From: Prauserella alba
Lineage (GTDB): Bacteria; Actinomycetota; Actinomycetes; Mycobacteriales; Pseudonocardiaceae
Length of the DNA stretch: 64,000 nt
Direction: 5' to 3'
Assembly (NCBI RefSeq): GCF_024171735.1
Contig: NZ_JAMTCH010000003.1
Location: 670,841-734,840, forward strand
Both the position numbers and the translations under genes were made by a program. The notes below the pieces were generated by a model. The model made no database searches and was not told where the DNA came from. It was given only the letters and a program-made list of their open reading frames with translations. Of the stretch, positions 9,030 through 16,632 are shown piece after piece (the stretch's first letter is position 1; each line of letters begins with the position of its first letter).

Positions 9030-9989
9030 TCAAGCTACCGCGCCTCGCTCCGAGAGCAGCGCCCTGGCCAGTGAGCTGTCACAGATCAGCACGTCGAGCA
9101 CCGTGGTGTGCAGTGCTCCGAGGACACCGTCGGCCTTCTCGGGCCCCGCAGCCACGCCCGCGACCGTCGGGATCGCCGCCAGGTCGGCCAGCGACACGGC
9201 GAGCACCCGGTCGTCGGCGGGCCCGGTGACGGCCTTGCCCGCGGCGTCGAAGAACCGCGCGCAGACGTCGCCGACCGGCCCCGCGGCGTCCAATCCGGCC
9301 CGCTCCTGCTCGGACAGGTTCATCGCCGTCACCAACGACGCCGATGAGCCGCGGCCGACCCGGCCGATGCCGGCCAGCGCGACCTGCACGCGCCGGGCGG
9401 CGTCCAGCGTTGCCTGGACGCTCGGCTCGGCCAGCAGCACGTCCCTGCCCTCCTTGGAGGTGAGTAACGCGGGGGCGTGGAGGCGCTGGTACCGGCCACC
9501 GAGCCGACCCGCCAGGTCACGGACCAGCTCCTCGCCGCTGATGGCGGTGTCCACTGCGGATAGTCCGCCGACGAGTGGCAGCACTTCGACGTCGAGTCCG
9601 CCCTCGTCCGGAATGGACTGCACCAGTGCTTGAAGTCCTGTGCCCCAGGAAACACCGATCCGCTGTCCCGGTTGGATCGTGTCCAGCAACCAGCGTGCGC
9701 CGAGGTCGCCCACGCGCTGCAGTGGACGGTCGCCGCTGTGGATCTCGGCGACCCGGCAGTCCCGCAGGCCGAACCGCTCGGCCAGTTCCGCCTCGAGATC
9801 CATGTCGCGCCCCGTCGGGTCGTTGATCTCGATGCGCACGATGCCGTGCTCCCGCGCGGCCGTGAGCATCCGCGACACGCTGGAGCGGCTGATGTCGAGT
9901 GCCTTGGCGACCTCGTGCTGCGAGCGGCCTTCCTCGTAGTACAGCCGTGCCGCTGCGACGAGTGCTTGCTGATCACGGGGCGGTGGCAT
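9030..9989 (-). CDS. SorC/DeoR-type sugar-binding transcriptional regulator
   Basis: The 319-residue protein has an N-terminal helix-turn-helix (QHEVAKALDISRSSVSRMLTAA, residues about 24-45), followed by a large effector domain of the SorC family. That domain includes GVSWGTGLQALVQSI and VLPLVGGL, the fold that binds phosphorylated sugars in this family. It lies 3 nt downstream of the HPr gene and is probably translated from the same mRNA. Palindromes GCACATATGTGC upstream of the HPr gene and upstream of the oxidoreductase operon at 15331 are good candidates for its operator. The inference is that it controls the polyol PTS/dehydrogenase island and senses a PTS-derived phosphate. Confidence 0.9.
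   Translation of the reverse strand: MPPPRDQQALVAAARLYYEEGRSQHEVAKALDISRSSVSRMLTAAREHGIVRIEINDPTGRDMDLEAELAERFGLRDCRVAEIHSGDRPLQRVGDLGARWLLDTIQPGQRIGVSWGTGLQALVQSIPDEGGLDVEVLPLVGGLSAVDTAISGEELVRDLAGRLGGRYQRLHAPALLTSKEGRDVLLAEPSVQATLDAARRVQVALAGIGRVGRGSSASLVTAMNLSEQERAGLDAAGPVGDVCARFFDAAGKAVTGPADDRVLAVSLADLAAIPTVAGVAAGPEKADGVLGALHTTVLDVLICDSSLARALLSERGAVA
9032..9037 (-). promoter_or_regulatory. Candidate leaderless -10 element (TAGCTT) of cobT
   Basis: TAGCTT on the minus strand ends 6 nt before the cobT GTG and overlaps the 3' end of the regulator gene. Confidence 0.4.
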
Positions 9990-9992
9990 CGA

Positions 9993-10259
9993 TCACGCGT
10001 CCAAATCGGACTCGAGCATGCGGGACAGTTCGGTGAGCGCGTCGCCGGCGCCGTCGCCGTCGGTGCGCAGGACGACCTCTTCACCGTGCCCGATGGCGAG
10101 GCCCAGTACGGACAACATACTGCGAGCGTCCACGAGGTCGGAGCCGGGCCTGCCGATGCGGACGTCGCTGCCCGTGGCGGTCGCGGCTTTGACGAACTGG
10201 CTGGCCGGCCTGGCGTGAAGTCCGACGGACGAGCCGACCTTGACGTGGATTTCCGGCAT
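9993..10259 (-). CDS. ptsH: HPr phosphocarrier protein of the PTS
   Basis: HPr passes phosphate from enzyme I to the sugar-specific EIIA. The 88-residue protein has the active-site histidine in VGLHARPASQFVK near residue 15 and the second conserved region around Ser in SMLSVLGLAIGHGEEV, close to the canonical regulatory serine position. ATG 10259 is preceded by GGGAG at good spacing. It is the first gene of a two-gene unit with the SorC-type regulator. No enzyme I gene is present in the window. Its place beside the glucitol-type EII genes suggests a dedicated phosphocarrier or the general HPr of this genome; the sequence cannot decide which. Confidence 0.93.
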   Translation of the reverse strand: MPEIHVKVGSSVGLHARPASQFVKAATATGSDVRIGRPGSDLVDARSMLSVLGLAIGHGEEVVLRTDGDGAGDALTELSRMLESDLDA

Positions 10260-10357
10260 GGAGGCGCTCCCTTGCTTCCCGGTCCCGGTCGTCGCCGGGG
10301 CCTTGTCGACGGTTCGACGGCATGTTACACACATCACTGGCAAACGTGAACAAGCTT

Positions 10358-10371
10358 TGCACATATGTGCA
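10358..10371. promoter_or_regulatory. Palindromic operator candidate TGCACATATGTGCA upstream of the HPr/regulator unit
   Basis: A perfect 14-bp palindrome lies 98 nt upstream of the HPr start. The same core GCACATATGTGC occurs at 15163-15174, and a 12-bp CACATATGTGCA at 15244-15255 before the oxidoreductase operon. It is followed at 10377-10424 by related half-sites (TGCAATGTGC, GCAATGTGCA, GCGACGTGCA). The neighbouring SorC-family regulator is the likely ligand. Confidence 0.65.
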
Positions 10372-10376
10372 GCAGT

Positions 10377-10424
10377 CTGCAATGTGCGACGGGCGCAATG
10401 TGCAGACGGGTGCGACGTGCAACG
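10377..10424. repeat. Cluster of degenerate half-sites related to the operator
   Basis: Three directly repeated variants of GCAATGTGC/GCGACGTGC lie within 48 bp next to the palindrome at 10358-10371. They resemble half-operators and could support cooperative binding of a tetrameric SorC-type regulator. Confidence 0.4.
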
Positions 10425-10567
10425 GGTGCGAACGAGACGGATGACGGGCTCGGGGCACCGATCATGCAGGCGCCGGACCGGCCGGAGGGTGGCCGGGTCC
10501 GCACGTCTATCAGCGCATATCCGCCGGGGGCCGAGAAGGAGGCCAAGGAATGCAAGTGCTTGCTGTA

Positions 10568-10700
10568 GTGACTCCGCCCACGTGGGGACGCGCGGGCTTC
10601 CTCTGGTGCTGCTCAGGCAGTGTTGGAGAGGACCAGCCCGGCCCTGGTTGCGATGTTGATTGCCGCGTTGACGTCGGCGTTCGCCGCGTGCCCGCAGCGT
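10568..10700 (-). ncRNA. Possible omega RNA at the 3' end of tnpB and right end of the element
   Basis: In IS200/IS605 elements the guide RNA of TnpB overlaps the end of tnpB and the right-end hairpin. The matching region here contains the hairpin around 10576-10598. This is placed by position and family knowledge only; limits are approximate. Confidence 0.3.
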
Positions 10701-11827
10701 TGGCAGGTGAAATCGGCTTGACTGACACGGTTCTCCGCTGCGACATGTCCACATTCGGGACATGTGCGGGAGGTGTTGCGGGCATCCACCGCGACCACTC
10801 GGCGACCGGCGCTTTCAGCCTTGTCCGCCAGGATCGAAAGGAACTGCCCCCAACCTGCGTCGAGGATCGAGCGGTTGAGCCCGGCTTTCGCTGCTGCGCG
10901 GTTGGGCAGGAATGCGCCGGACTGGTCCGGGTGTGGTTTGGGTTTCGGTGCGGTGGTCATGCCGCTGATGTTGAGGTCTTCGTGCGCTATCACGTCGTTG
11001 TCACGCACGAGCGCGAGCGCGGTCTTGTGGTGGTGGTCCAGCCGCTGTCGACGAATCTTGGCGTGGAGGTTGCCGACCTTGCGCGCTGCATGCCGGTGTT
11101 TCTTCGTGCGCAGCGACGTACGGACCTTCTTGGGGAACTCGGCCAGTGCCCGTTGCGCCTCGGCAAGATCCTCGGCGGCCTGCTGGGCGTGCCGGGGGCC
11201 AGCGATGTGCTTGCCGCCGCTGGTGGTCGCGAAGTGCTCGACACCCATATCGATACCGGTAGTGCGGCCGGTCTCGGGCAGTGGCTCGGCAGGAACGCCC
11301 TCGCAGGACAGAACAACGAACCACCGGTTCGCCTCCCGCTTGACACTCACCGTTTTCACCATGCCGCGCACGGGCCGGTGCTGGTGGACCCGCACGTGCC
11401 CGACGCCTTGCAGGCGCACGCGCACCTGACTCTCGTGTGGGGCGGAGTTCCACCGGCACCCATCGCCGTCCTTCGGGAAATCGACCGTGTCGAAGTGGCC
11501 CTTTCCCTTGAAACGCGGATATCCGGGCACCTCGCCAGCTTTGACGCGGCGGAAGAACGCCTCGAACGCCTTGTTCAGCCGGCGCAGCGTGGCCTGTTGC
11601 GACGAAAACGACCAGCGTCCCTGCCCGCCCTGATCCGCTGCGCGGATAGCTGTGAGCTGCCCGGACTGATCGCCGTAGCGCACGCGGGTCTTCGACCCGT
11701 GCCGATAGGCATCACGGCGTTCCTGCAACGCCGCGTTGTACAGGTCGCAGTGATCAGCCAACATCGCCCGCAACGCCTGCTGCTGCTTACTGGTCGGACG
11801 CAGAAGGAACTTGTACGACCGTCGCAC
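10613..11827 (-). CDS. tnpB: TnpB, RNA-guided endonuclease of IS200/IS605
   Basis: The 404-residue protein is a full-length TnpB, ancestor-type relative of Cas12. The split RuvC site is complete: Asp in TGIDMG near residue 192, Glu in AHEDLN near 290, and Asp in NADVNAA near 385. A four-cysteine zinc finger (CPECG and CQRCG) lies between the last two. The N-terminal helix-turn-helix region (RRSYKFLLRPTSKQQ) is also intact. The gene starts 2 nt after the stop of tnpA, so the two are probably co-expressed. TnpB promotes element retention by RNA-guided cleavage of vacated sites. No lesion is visible, so it may still be active. Confidence 0.92.
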   Translation of the reverse strand: MRRSYKFLLRPTSKQQQALRAMLADHCDLYNAALQERRDAYRHGSKTRVRYGDQSGQLTAIRAADQGGQGRWSFSSQQATLRRLNKAFEAFFRRVKAGEVPGYPRFKGKGHFDTVDFPKDGDGCRWNSAPHESQVRVRLQGVGHVRVHQHRPVRGMVKTVSVKREANRWFVVLSCEGVPAEPLPETGRTTGIDMGVEHFATTSGGKHIAGPRHAQQAAEDLAEAQRALAEFPKKVRTSLRTKKHRHAARKVGNLHAKIRRQRLDHHHKTALALVRDNDVIAHEDLNISGMTTAPKPKPHPDQSGAFLPNRAAAKAGLNRSILDAGWGQFLSILADKAESAGRRVVAVDARNTSRTCPECGHVAAENRVSQADFTCQRCGHAANADVNAAINIATRAGLVLSNTA

Positions 11828-11829
11828 GG

Positions 11830-12252
11830 CTACACGCGCTCAGACTGCGTATCGACGTACTCCTGCACCGTGTCGGCCGACACCGAACCGACCGAGGCGG
11901 CCAAGTACGACGACGACCACAACGTCGGCAGCCGCGAACGCAGATGCGGGAACTCCTCGCGCAACACACGCGAGGTGAATCCTTTGAACTGGTTCGCTAC
12001 ATACGACGCTGACGATTTCGGATCATGCTTGACGAACAGGTGCACCTGGTCGGGCATCACTTCCAGCGCCACGACCTCCCACCCCCGCTCGTCGGCCTTC
12101 TGCCGGATCAACTCGTCCAAGCGTTCCCCGACCCGGCCACCCAGAACCCGGCGGCGGTACTTCGAACACCACACCACATGCAGTCCGAGGTCGCACACGC
12201 CGCCGGAGAACTGGCGAACCTTCCTGGTGACGGACACCACAACAGTATACAA
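11830..12252 (-). CDS. tnpA: IS200/IS605 TnpA, Y1 HUH transposase
   Basis: The 140-residue protein is of normal length for IS200-type transposases acting on single-stranded DNA. It contains the family start LGLHVVWCSKYRRRVL, the HUH-related metal motif in PDQVHLFV near residue 70, and the C-terminal helix with the nucleophilic tyrosine in VQEYVDTQ. The annotated ATG at 12252 may be a few codons upstream of the true start (a GTG at MYTVV*V* is also possible). It is followed immediately by tnpB. No disruption is visible. Confidence 0.9.
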   Translation of the reverse strand: MYTVVVSVTRKVRQFSGGVCDLGLHVVWCSKYRRRVLGGRVGERLDELIRQKADERGWEVVALEVMPDQVHLFVKHDPKSSASYVANQFKGFTSRVLREEFPHLRSRLPTLWSSSYLAASVGSVSADTVQEYVDTQSERV

Positions 12253-12378
12253 ACACCACTCTTATAAGAATGAGGGGAGGGAGGCGAGTGGGACCAGCGC
12301 AGGTAAAAAACCGATCACGCGAAACAAGGCGTCGATCCGCCCCGCAGCCAAAGCAACAGGCCCGCTCGCTGAAATCTG

Positions 12379-13011
12379 ATGGCGCAGCAGCAGCCGGCTC
12401 AGCCGGAGACCGAGACGAGCGGGGGTGTGCTGGGTGTCTTCGAGTGGCTGGGAACCCATTTCATCGGCCTGTTCGAGGAAGCGGGCTCGCAGTTCGTCGA
12501 TCTGGTGACCGGCATCCTGCCGACGCTGATCGTGCTGCTCACGTTCATGTATGCGCTCACCACGTTCATCGGCGAGGAGCGCGTCACGCGTGCGGTCCAG
12601 TGGTGCGGCCGGTGGTGGATCACCCGCTACTCGGTCATGCCGATCCTCGCGCTGCTGATGCTGACGAACCCGATGGCCTACTCGTTCGGGCGGTTCCTGC
12701 CCGAGCGGTACAAGCCCGCGTTCTACGACTCCGCGGTGTCGTTCGTGCACCCGGTGACCACGTTCTTCCCCTACGCGAACGCCGGCGAGCTGTTCGTCTG
12801 GTTCGGCATCGCCAACGGCGTCACACAGCTCGGCGAGTCCACGGTGCCGCTGGCGCTGCGCTACTTCCTCGTGGGCATCCTCGTGATCTTCATCCGCGGC
12901 ATCATCACCGAGAAACTCACCGCGTTCATGATCAAACGGACCGGCCGCAGCGAGGTCTTCGCCGATTTCGACCGGCAATTCGAGCAGGCGAAGGCGGGTG
13001 AGAAGGCATGA
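12379..13011 (+). CDS. srlA: PTS glucitol/sorbitol-type EIIC component
   Basis: This is the membrane channel part (IIC2) of a glucitol-family phosphotransferase system, 210 residues. It has an N-terminal amphipathic region, then hydrophobic helices around LPTLIVLLTFMYALTTFIG and the family segment MLTNPMAYSFGRFLPERYKPAFYDS, near-diagnostic for SrlA. It ends with a cytoplasmic charged tail. The stop overlaps the srlE start by 4 nt. No good Shine-Dalgarno sequence precedes ATG 12379, and no copy of the GCACATATGTGC operator lies between the IS element and the gene. Transported substrate in this family is a polyol; which one is not shown by sequence. Confidence 0.93.
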   Translation: MAQQQPAQPETETSGGVLGVFEWLGTHFIGLFEEAGSQFVDLVTGILPTLIVLLTFMYALTTFIGEERVTRAVQWCGRWWITRYSVMPILALLMLTNPMAYSFGRFLPERYKPAFYDSAVSFVHPVTTFFPYANAGELFVWFGIANGVTQLGESTVPLALRYFLVGILVIFIRGIITEKLTAFMIKRTGRSEVFADFDRQFEQAKAGEKA

Positions 13012-14126
13012 CCGAGCACGAGGCGACGTCAGGGCAGGACACGACGGCGACCGGTACGGAATCGTCGTCCACGGTCTTCGTCCGCGCGGGTGCAGGCGGC
13101 TGGGGACCCGGCCTGACCCTGCGGGCCGACGAGACGCGCACGAAGGTGCTGTCGGTGACCGGCGGCGGGATCCACCCGGTGGCGCAGAAGATCGCCGACC
13201 TCACCGGGGCCGAGGCGGTGGACGGGTTCAACACGACCGTCCCCGACGACGAAGTGGTGGCGGCCGTCATCAACTGCGGCGGCACCGCCCGTATCGGCGT
13301 CTACCCGCGCAAGGGCATCCCCACCGTGGACGTCTATCCGGGTGCCCCCGGAGGGCCGCTGGCGAAGTTCATCACCGAGGAGCTGTTCGTCTCCGCGGTG
13401 GGGATGAACGAGATCGCGCGGTCCACATCGGACGGCGAGGTCGAGTCGGCCAAGGGAACGAGCACTGCCGAGGGTGACGGGGCGCCGGGTGGTGCGGCGT
13501 CCTCCGGTGGTGCGGTGCCGCCACGGGGTGACCGGCCGTCCGCGTCGGCGGTGGCGGCGACCCTGCCGGTCGGCGGCCCGCTGGGCAAGGCGTTCAACGC
13601 GGTCACCAACGTGTTCGTCGGGTTCGGCTCCGCCGTGGGCACGTTCGTCAACACGATGCTGGCGGCGGGCAGGCAGACGGTCGATCTGACGCTGAAGACC
13701 ATTCTCCCGTTCATGGCCTACGTGAGCCTGCTGCTCGGCATCGTCATGTACACGGGCGTGGCCGAATGGATGGGCCAGGTGCTCTCGCCCATCGCGAGCA
13801 ATCCGTTCGGCCTGCTCGCGATCAGCTTCGTCGTCGCGCTGCCGTTCCTGTCGCCGGTGCTCGGTCCGGGTGCCGCGATCGCGCAGGTCGTCGGCACGCT
13901 CATGGGCAGTCAGATCGCGATCGGGGCGCTGCCGGTGCAGTACGCGCTGCCGACGCTGTTCGCCATCAACGGCCAGGTGGGCTGTGACTTTGTGCCGGTC
14001 GGCCTGGCGCTCGGCGAGGCGAAACCGGAAACCGTGGCGGTCGGCACCCCTGCCGTGCTGATCAGCCGCATGATCACATCGCCGCTTGCGGTCGTCATTG
14101 CGTGGGCCGCAAGCTTCGGTCTCTAG
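13008..14126 (+). CDS. srlE: PTS glucitol/sorbitol-type EIIBC component
   Basis: The 372-residue protein joins an N-terminal EIIB domain to a C-terminal membrane EIIC1 domain. The phosphorylated cysteine is in VINCGGTARIGVYP near residue 88. A Gly/Ser/Pro linker of about 50 residues (140-190) precedes membrane helices from about 200 to 372, with a conserved FAINGQVGCDFVPVGLALGEAK segment split here only by the line of description. ATG 13008 overlaps the srlA stop. Length exceeds enteric SrlE mainly through the linker. It forms the phosphorylating transporter with SrlA and SrlB, delivering the polyol as a phosphate into the cytoplasm. Confidence 0.93.
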   Translation: MTEHEATSGQDTTATGTESSSTVFVRAGAGGWGPGLTLRADETRTKVLSVTGGGIHPVAQKIADLTGAEAVDGFNTTVPDDEVVAAVINCGGTARIGVYPRKGIPTVDVYPGAPGGPLAKFITEELFVSAVGMNEIARSTSDGEVESAKGTSTAEGDGAPGGAASSGGAVPPRGDRPSASAVAATLPVGGPLGKAFNAVTNVFVGFGSAVGTFVNTMLAAGRQTVDLTLKTILPFMAYVSLLLGIVMYTGVAEWMGQVLSPIASNPFGLLAISFVVALPFLSPVLGPGAAIAQVVGTLMGSQIAIGALPVQYALPTLFAINGQVGCDFVPVGLALGEAKPETVAVGTPAVLISRMITSPLAVVIAWAASFGL

Positions 14127-14160
14127 CGCCGGTCGCGAGTGCGGGTTCGAGGAGGAACAC

Positions 14161-14535
14161 ATGAGCTTCTATTACGAGAGCACGGTCCTGCGGGCCGGGG
14201 ACGAGGCCGCGGAGATGGTCGACGGCGGCGTCGTCATCCTGTACGCCGACCCCATTCCGGACGCGCTGGAAAGCGTGAGCGTGGTGCACGGCCCTGCAAC
14301 GGGACCGGCGCGCGAGATCCGTACCGGCGACGTGTTCAGCATCGGTGACGAGGACGTCGAAGTGATCGCGGTGGGGGACAGGGCCCACGAGAACCTGAGC
14401 ACGCTCGGGCACATCGTCGTGTACCTGAATCCCGACGAGAGCACGGAATTGCTACCGGGTGCCGTGCATGCCAAGGGCACGGTCTCGCCGCCGGCCGCGG
14501 GTGCGCGGGTCGGGTTCCGGGGAGCGACGCCGTGA
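14161..14535 (+). CDS. srlB: PTS glucitol/sorbitol-type EIIA component
   Basis: This soluble 124-residue protein accepts phosphate from HPr and passes it to the EIIB domain of SrlE. Family features are the beta-rich fold with VVILYADPIPDALES near residue 25 and the LGHIVVYLNPDEST stretch near residue 84, which contains a conserved histidine. GAGGAGG (14149-14155) lies 5 nt before ATG 14161, the strongest ribosome binding site of the operon, consistent with the 34-nt gap after srlE. The stop overlaps gutM. Confidence 0.92.
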   Translation: MSFYYESTVLRAGDEAAEMVDGGVVILYADPIPDALESVSVVHGPATGPAREIRTGDVFSIGDEDVEVIAVGDRAHENLSTLGHIVVYLNPDESTELLPGAVHAKGTVSPPAAGARVGFRGATP

Positions 14536-14942
14536 CCTGGCAGGCGCTGGTGCTGATCCTGGGTGCGTTCGTGGTGGCGGGCGTGCTGAGCTACCGGCAG
14601 CACCTGGCGTATCAGAGCGCGGTCAACGCACTCGCCGACGACGAGAACCGCAGCGGCGTGCTCCTGGTCAGCGGGCGGGCGAAGGGCAGGCTCCGCGGCG
14701 CGATCGTGCTGTTGGTGATCGATCGCAGGCGCGGTGAGATCACCCGGGCACAGGCGATGCACGGCGCGTCGGTGTTCGCCCGGTTCGCCGAGCGGCCCGA
14801 ACTGGTGGGTCCGGTCGACGGTGCCGAGGAGCGGGCCGGATCGGCGGCGATCGCCACGGCGCTGCGTGAGGCGATCGGCATGGCGGGACGGCTCAACGCG
14901 GGCGGACTGCGTTCGAGCCGGCCCCGGACACTCCGCGGCTGA
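14532..14942 (+). CDS. gutM: GutM-like protein of glucitol PTS operons
   Basis: The 136-residue protein has one N-terminal membrane helix (ALVLILGAFVVAGVLSY), then the family pattern with SGRAKGRLRGAIVLLVIDRRRGEI. GutM is described as an activator of the enteric gut operon, although its single helix and lack of a helix-turn-helix leave the mechanism uncertain. The GTG at 14532 overlaps the srlB stop, so all four PTS genes form one transcript. The strong hairpin at 14968-15025 ends it. Confidence 0.8.
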   Translation: MTWQALVLILGAFVVAGVLSYRQHLAYQSAVNALADDENRSGVLLVSGRAKGRLRGAIVLLVIDRRRGEITRAQAMHGASVFARFAERPELVGPVDGAEERAGSAAIATALREAIGMAGRLNAGGLRSSRPRTLRG

Positions 14943-14967
14943 GCAGGCGGCTGAGCAGGCGGACACG

Positions 14968-15025
14968 ACACATGCGGGCGGCCGCGTCTCCCGGAGCGAA
15001 CGGGAGACGCGCCGCCCGCATGTGT
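14968..15025. terminator. Long hairpin terminator after the PTS operon
   Basis: An almost perfect 25/26-bp inverted repeat (arms about 14968-14993 and 15001-15025, loop about 7 nt, one bulged G) follows gutM. It separates the PTS operon from the control region of the oxidoreductase operon. Confidence 0.8.
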
Positions 15026-15160
15026 GCGGATGGCCCTCGCGGTACGGGACCTGGCACGGGCTGCTGGGCGGCGATGAGGGGCCGGCGTCACCGCGGGCGG
15101 CCGGGCGGTGCATCGCGCTGCAGCGGGGCCGGCCCGTGTACCCATGTGCACCCATAACGC

Positions 15161-15176
15161 GCGCACATATGTGCAC
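15161..15176. promoter_or_regulatory. Operator candidate GCACATATGTGC upstream of the oxidoreductase operon
   Basis: The perfect 12-bp palindrome at 15163-15174 repeats the core of the palindrome at 10358-10371 before the HPr/regulator unit. It is extended by GTGCACATGT on the right (15171-15180), giving overlapping half-sites. It lies about 160 nt before ATG 15331. Confidence 0.65.
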
Positions 15177-15243
15177 ATGTCTGAAGCTTGTGTGCTGCAG
15201 ATCTCCCGTGCTACCAAGGAAGAACCAAGGTGCACATCATACT

Positions 15244-15255
15244 CACATATGTGCA
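15244..15255. promoter_or_regulatory. Second operator candidate (CACATATGTGCA) upstream of the oxidoreductase operon
   Basis: CACATATGTG is a perfect palindrome and matches 12 of 14 positions of the site at 10358-10371. Its centre is 81 bp downstream of the first site, and it is followed by AGATGTGCACG at 15277-15287. Two spaced sites would allow looping repression. Confidence 0.6.
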
Positions 15256-15330
15256 AATGCGGCCGTGTAATGCGGAGATGTGCACGTTCACCCGCATCAG
15301 GCGCGACGAGGCGGACCGGAGGAAACGCGG

Positions 15331-16632
15331 ATGAGGTATGTCGATCGGCTGCGAGAGCGGGAACGGGAACTGGGCCGTCCGGTCCGGGTCGGGCTCGTCG
15401 GTGCGGGGCAGATGGGGCTCGGTTTCGTGGTGCAGGCGAGCCGGATCGACGGGATGGAGGTCGCGGCGATCGCCGACATCACCCCCGATCGTGGCCGCCG
15501 CGCGTTCGCCGAGGCGGGCCGCGGCGACGCCGTGCTGAGCGGCGACCGCGCCGAGCTGGCACGGATGATCGAGGCCGGAACGCCGGTCGTCACCTCGGAC
15601 GCGACCGCGCTGCCCGGCCTGCCGCTGGACGTGCTCGTGGACGCCAGCGGCGTGCCCGAGGTCGGGGCGCAGGTGGCGTTCCACGGCCTGCTGGCAGGCC
15701 AGGACATCGCGATGCTGAACGTCGAATGCGACGTGACCATCGGCTACCTGCTGAAGACCGTCGCCGAGCGGACCGGCCGCGTGTACACGGTGTGCCGCGG
15801 CGACGAGCCCGTCGAGTGCAAGGCCCTCGCCGACTACGTGCGGGACATCGGCTTCGACGTCGTCTGCGCGGGCAAGGGCAAGAACAACCCGCTCCGGCCG
15901 TCGGCCACCCCCGCGTCGTTGACCGAGGAGGCCGAGGCCAAGGGCATGAACCCGCACATGCTCGCCAGCTTCGTCGACGGCTCGAAGACGATGATCGAGA
16001 TGGCTGCGCTGGCCAACGGTGTGGATCTGGCCGTGCCCTCGCGGGGCATGACCGGTCCGCACTGCACGGTCGAGGCGCTGGCGGAGACGTTCCGGCCGGA
16101 GTCCGACGGCGGTGTGCTGCCGGGCGAGGGCATGGTGGACTACTGCACCGGACCGGTCGCGCCCGGTGTGTTCGTCATCGGCCGCAGCGACCACCCCGCG
16201 GTCATGTCCGAGATGGCCTACCTGGGCATGGGCAAGGGCCCGTACTACGCGTTCTACCGTCCGTACCACCTGGCGAGCGTCGAGGCGCCGTTGTCGGTCG
16301 CCAAGGCCGTGGCCGACCGTACGCCGAGTCTCGCCCCCGTCGCCTGGAACGCCGAGGTGCTCGCGGTCGCCAAGCGTGACCTCGCCGCGGGCGAGGCGAT
16401 CGACGGCATCGGCGGGGAGACCGTGTACGGCATCACCGACCGGGCCACGGCGGTACGCGACGACGGGCACCTCCCGCTCGGCCTCGTCGCGGGCGGCCGG
16501 GTGCTCCGCGACGTTCCCGAGGGCACGGTGCTGACAGCCGAGGACGTCGCCGTGGACGAGAGCACGACGATCGCCACCCTGCGGCGGTTGCAGGACCGGC
16601 TGCTCGCGGGCGAGGAGGTGACGGTCCGGTGA
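15331..16632 (+). CDS. Rossmann/SAF-domain oxidoreductase, homoserine-dehydrogenase-like (DRL-like, COG4091 type)
   Basis: The 433-residue protein has an N-terminal NAD(P)-binding fold ([15 protein letters not shown], residues 18-32) and a central catalytic region with [16 protein letters not shown] and [19 protein letters not shown]-terminal SAF-like domain (about 345-425) contains [22 protein letters not shown] lies 7 nt before ATG 15331. From memory, the DXR-like enzyme DRL of Brucella, an alternative deoxyxylulose phosphate reductoisomerase, belongs to this COG4091 architecture. Other members are only called homoserine dehydrogenase-like. It is first in a coupled operon with E1/E2 genes. 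I infer it acts on the PTS-made polyol phosphate; reaction and direction are unproven. Confidence 0.85.
   Translation: MRYVDRLRERERELGRPVRVGLVGAGQMGLGFVVQASRIDGMEVAAIADITPDRGRRAFAEAGRGDAVLSGDRAELARMIEAGTPVVTSDATALPGLPLDVLVDASGVPEVGAQVAFHGLLAGQDIAMLNVECDVTIGYLLKTVAERTGRVYTVCRGDEPVECKALADYVRDIGFDVVCAGKGKNNPLRPSATPASLTEEAEAKGMNPHMLASFVDGSKTMIEMAALANGVDLAVPSRGMTGPHCTVEALAETFRPESDGGVLPGEGMVDYCTGPVAPGVFVIGRSDHPAVMSEMAYLGMGKGPYYAFYRPYHLASVEAPLSVAKAVADRTPSLAPVAWNAEVLAVAKRDLAAGEAIDGIGGETVYGITDRATAVRDDGHLPLGLVAGGRVLRDVPEGTVLTAEDVAVDESTTIATLRRLQDRLLAGEEVTVR

Larger units (their letters stand above)
10568..12270 (-). mobile_element. IS200/IS605-family insertion sequence with tnpA and tnpB
   Basis: The element carries a Y1 (HUH) transposase gene followed by tnpB, both leftward. 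Its right end is placed near 10568 because a hairpin-forming GCCC...GGGC segment containing CCCACGTGGG (10577-10586) is followed by GGAGTCAC, as in related actinobacterial elements. The left end is placed near 12270 around the palindrome TCTTATAAGA (12260-12269). These elements lack terminal inverted repeats and target duplications, so both ends are estimates. The element lies between the HPr/regulator control region and srlA. Confidence 0.75.

Noticed and set aside
10550-12379. Long rightward open frame across the insertion sequence
   Set aside because: It is the opposite-strand shadow of tnpB and tnpA, which have complete catalytic motifs on the minus strand.
14941-15030. CRISPR-like or attachment-site repeat near the inverted repeat after gutM
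   Set aside because: It is a single hairpin with one loop, best explained as a terminator; no further copies or integrase gene occur.
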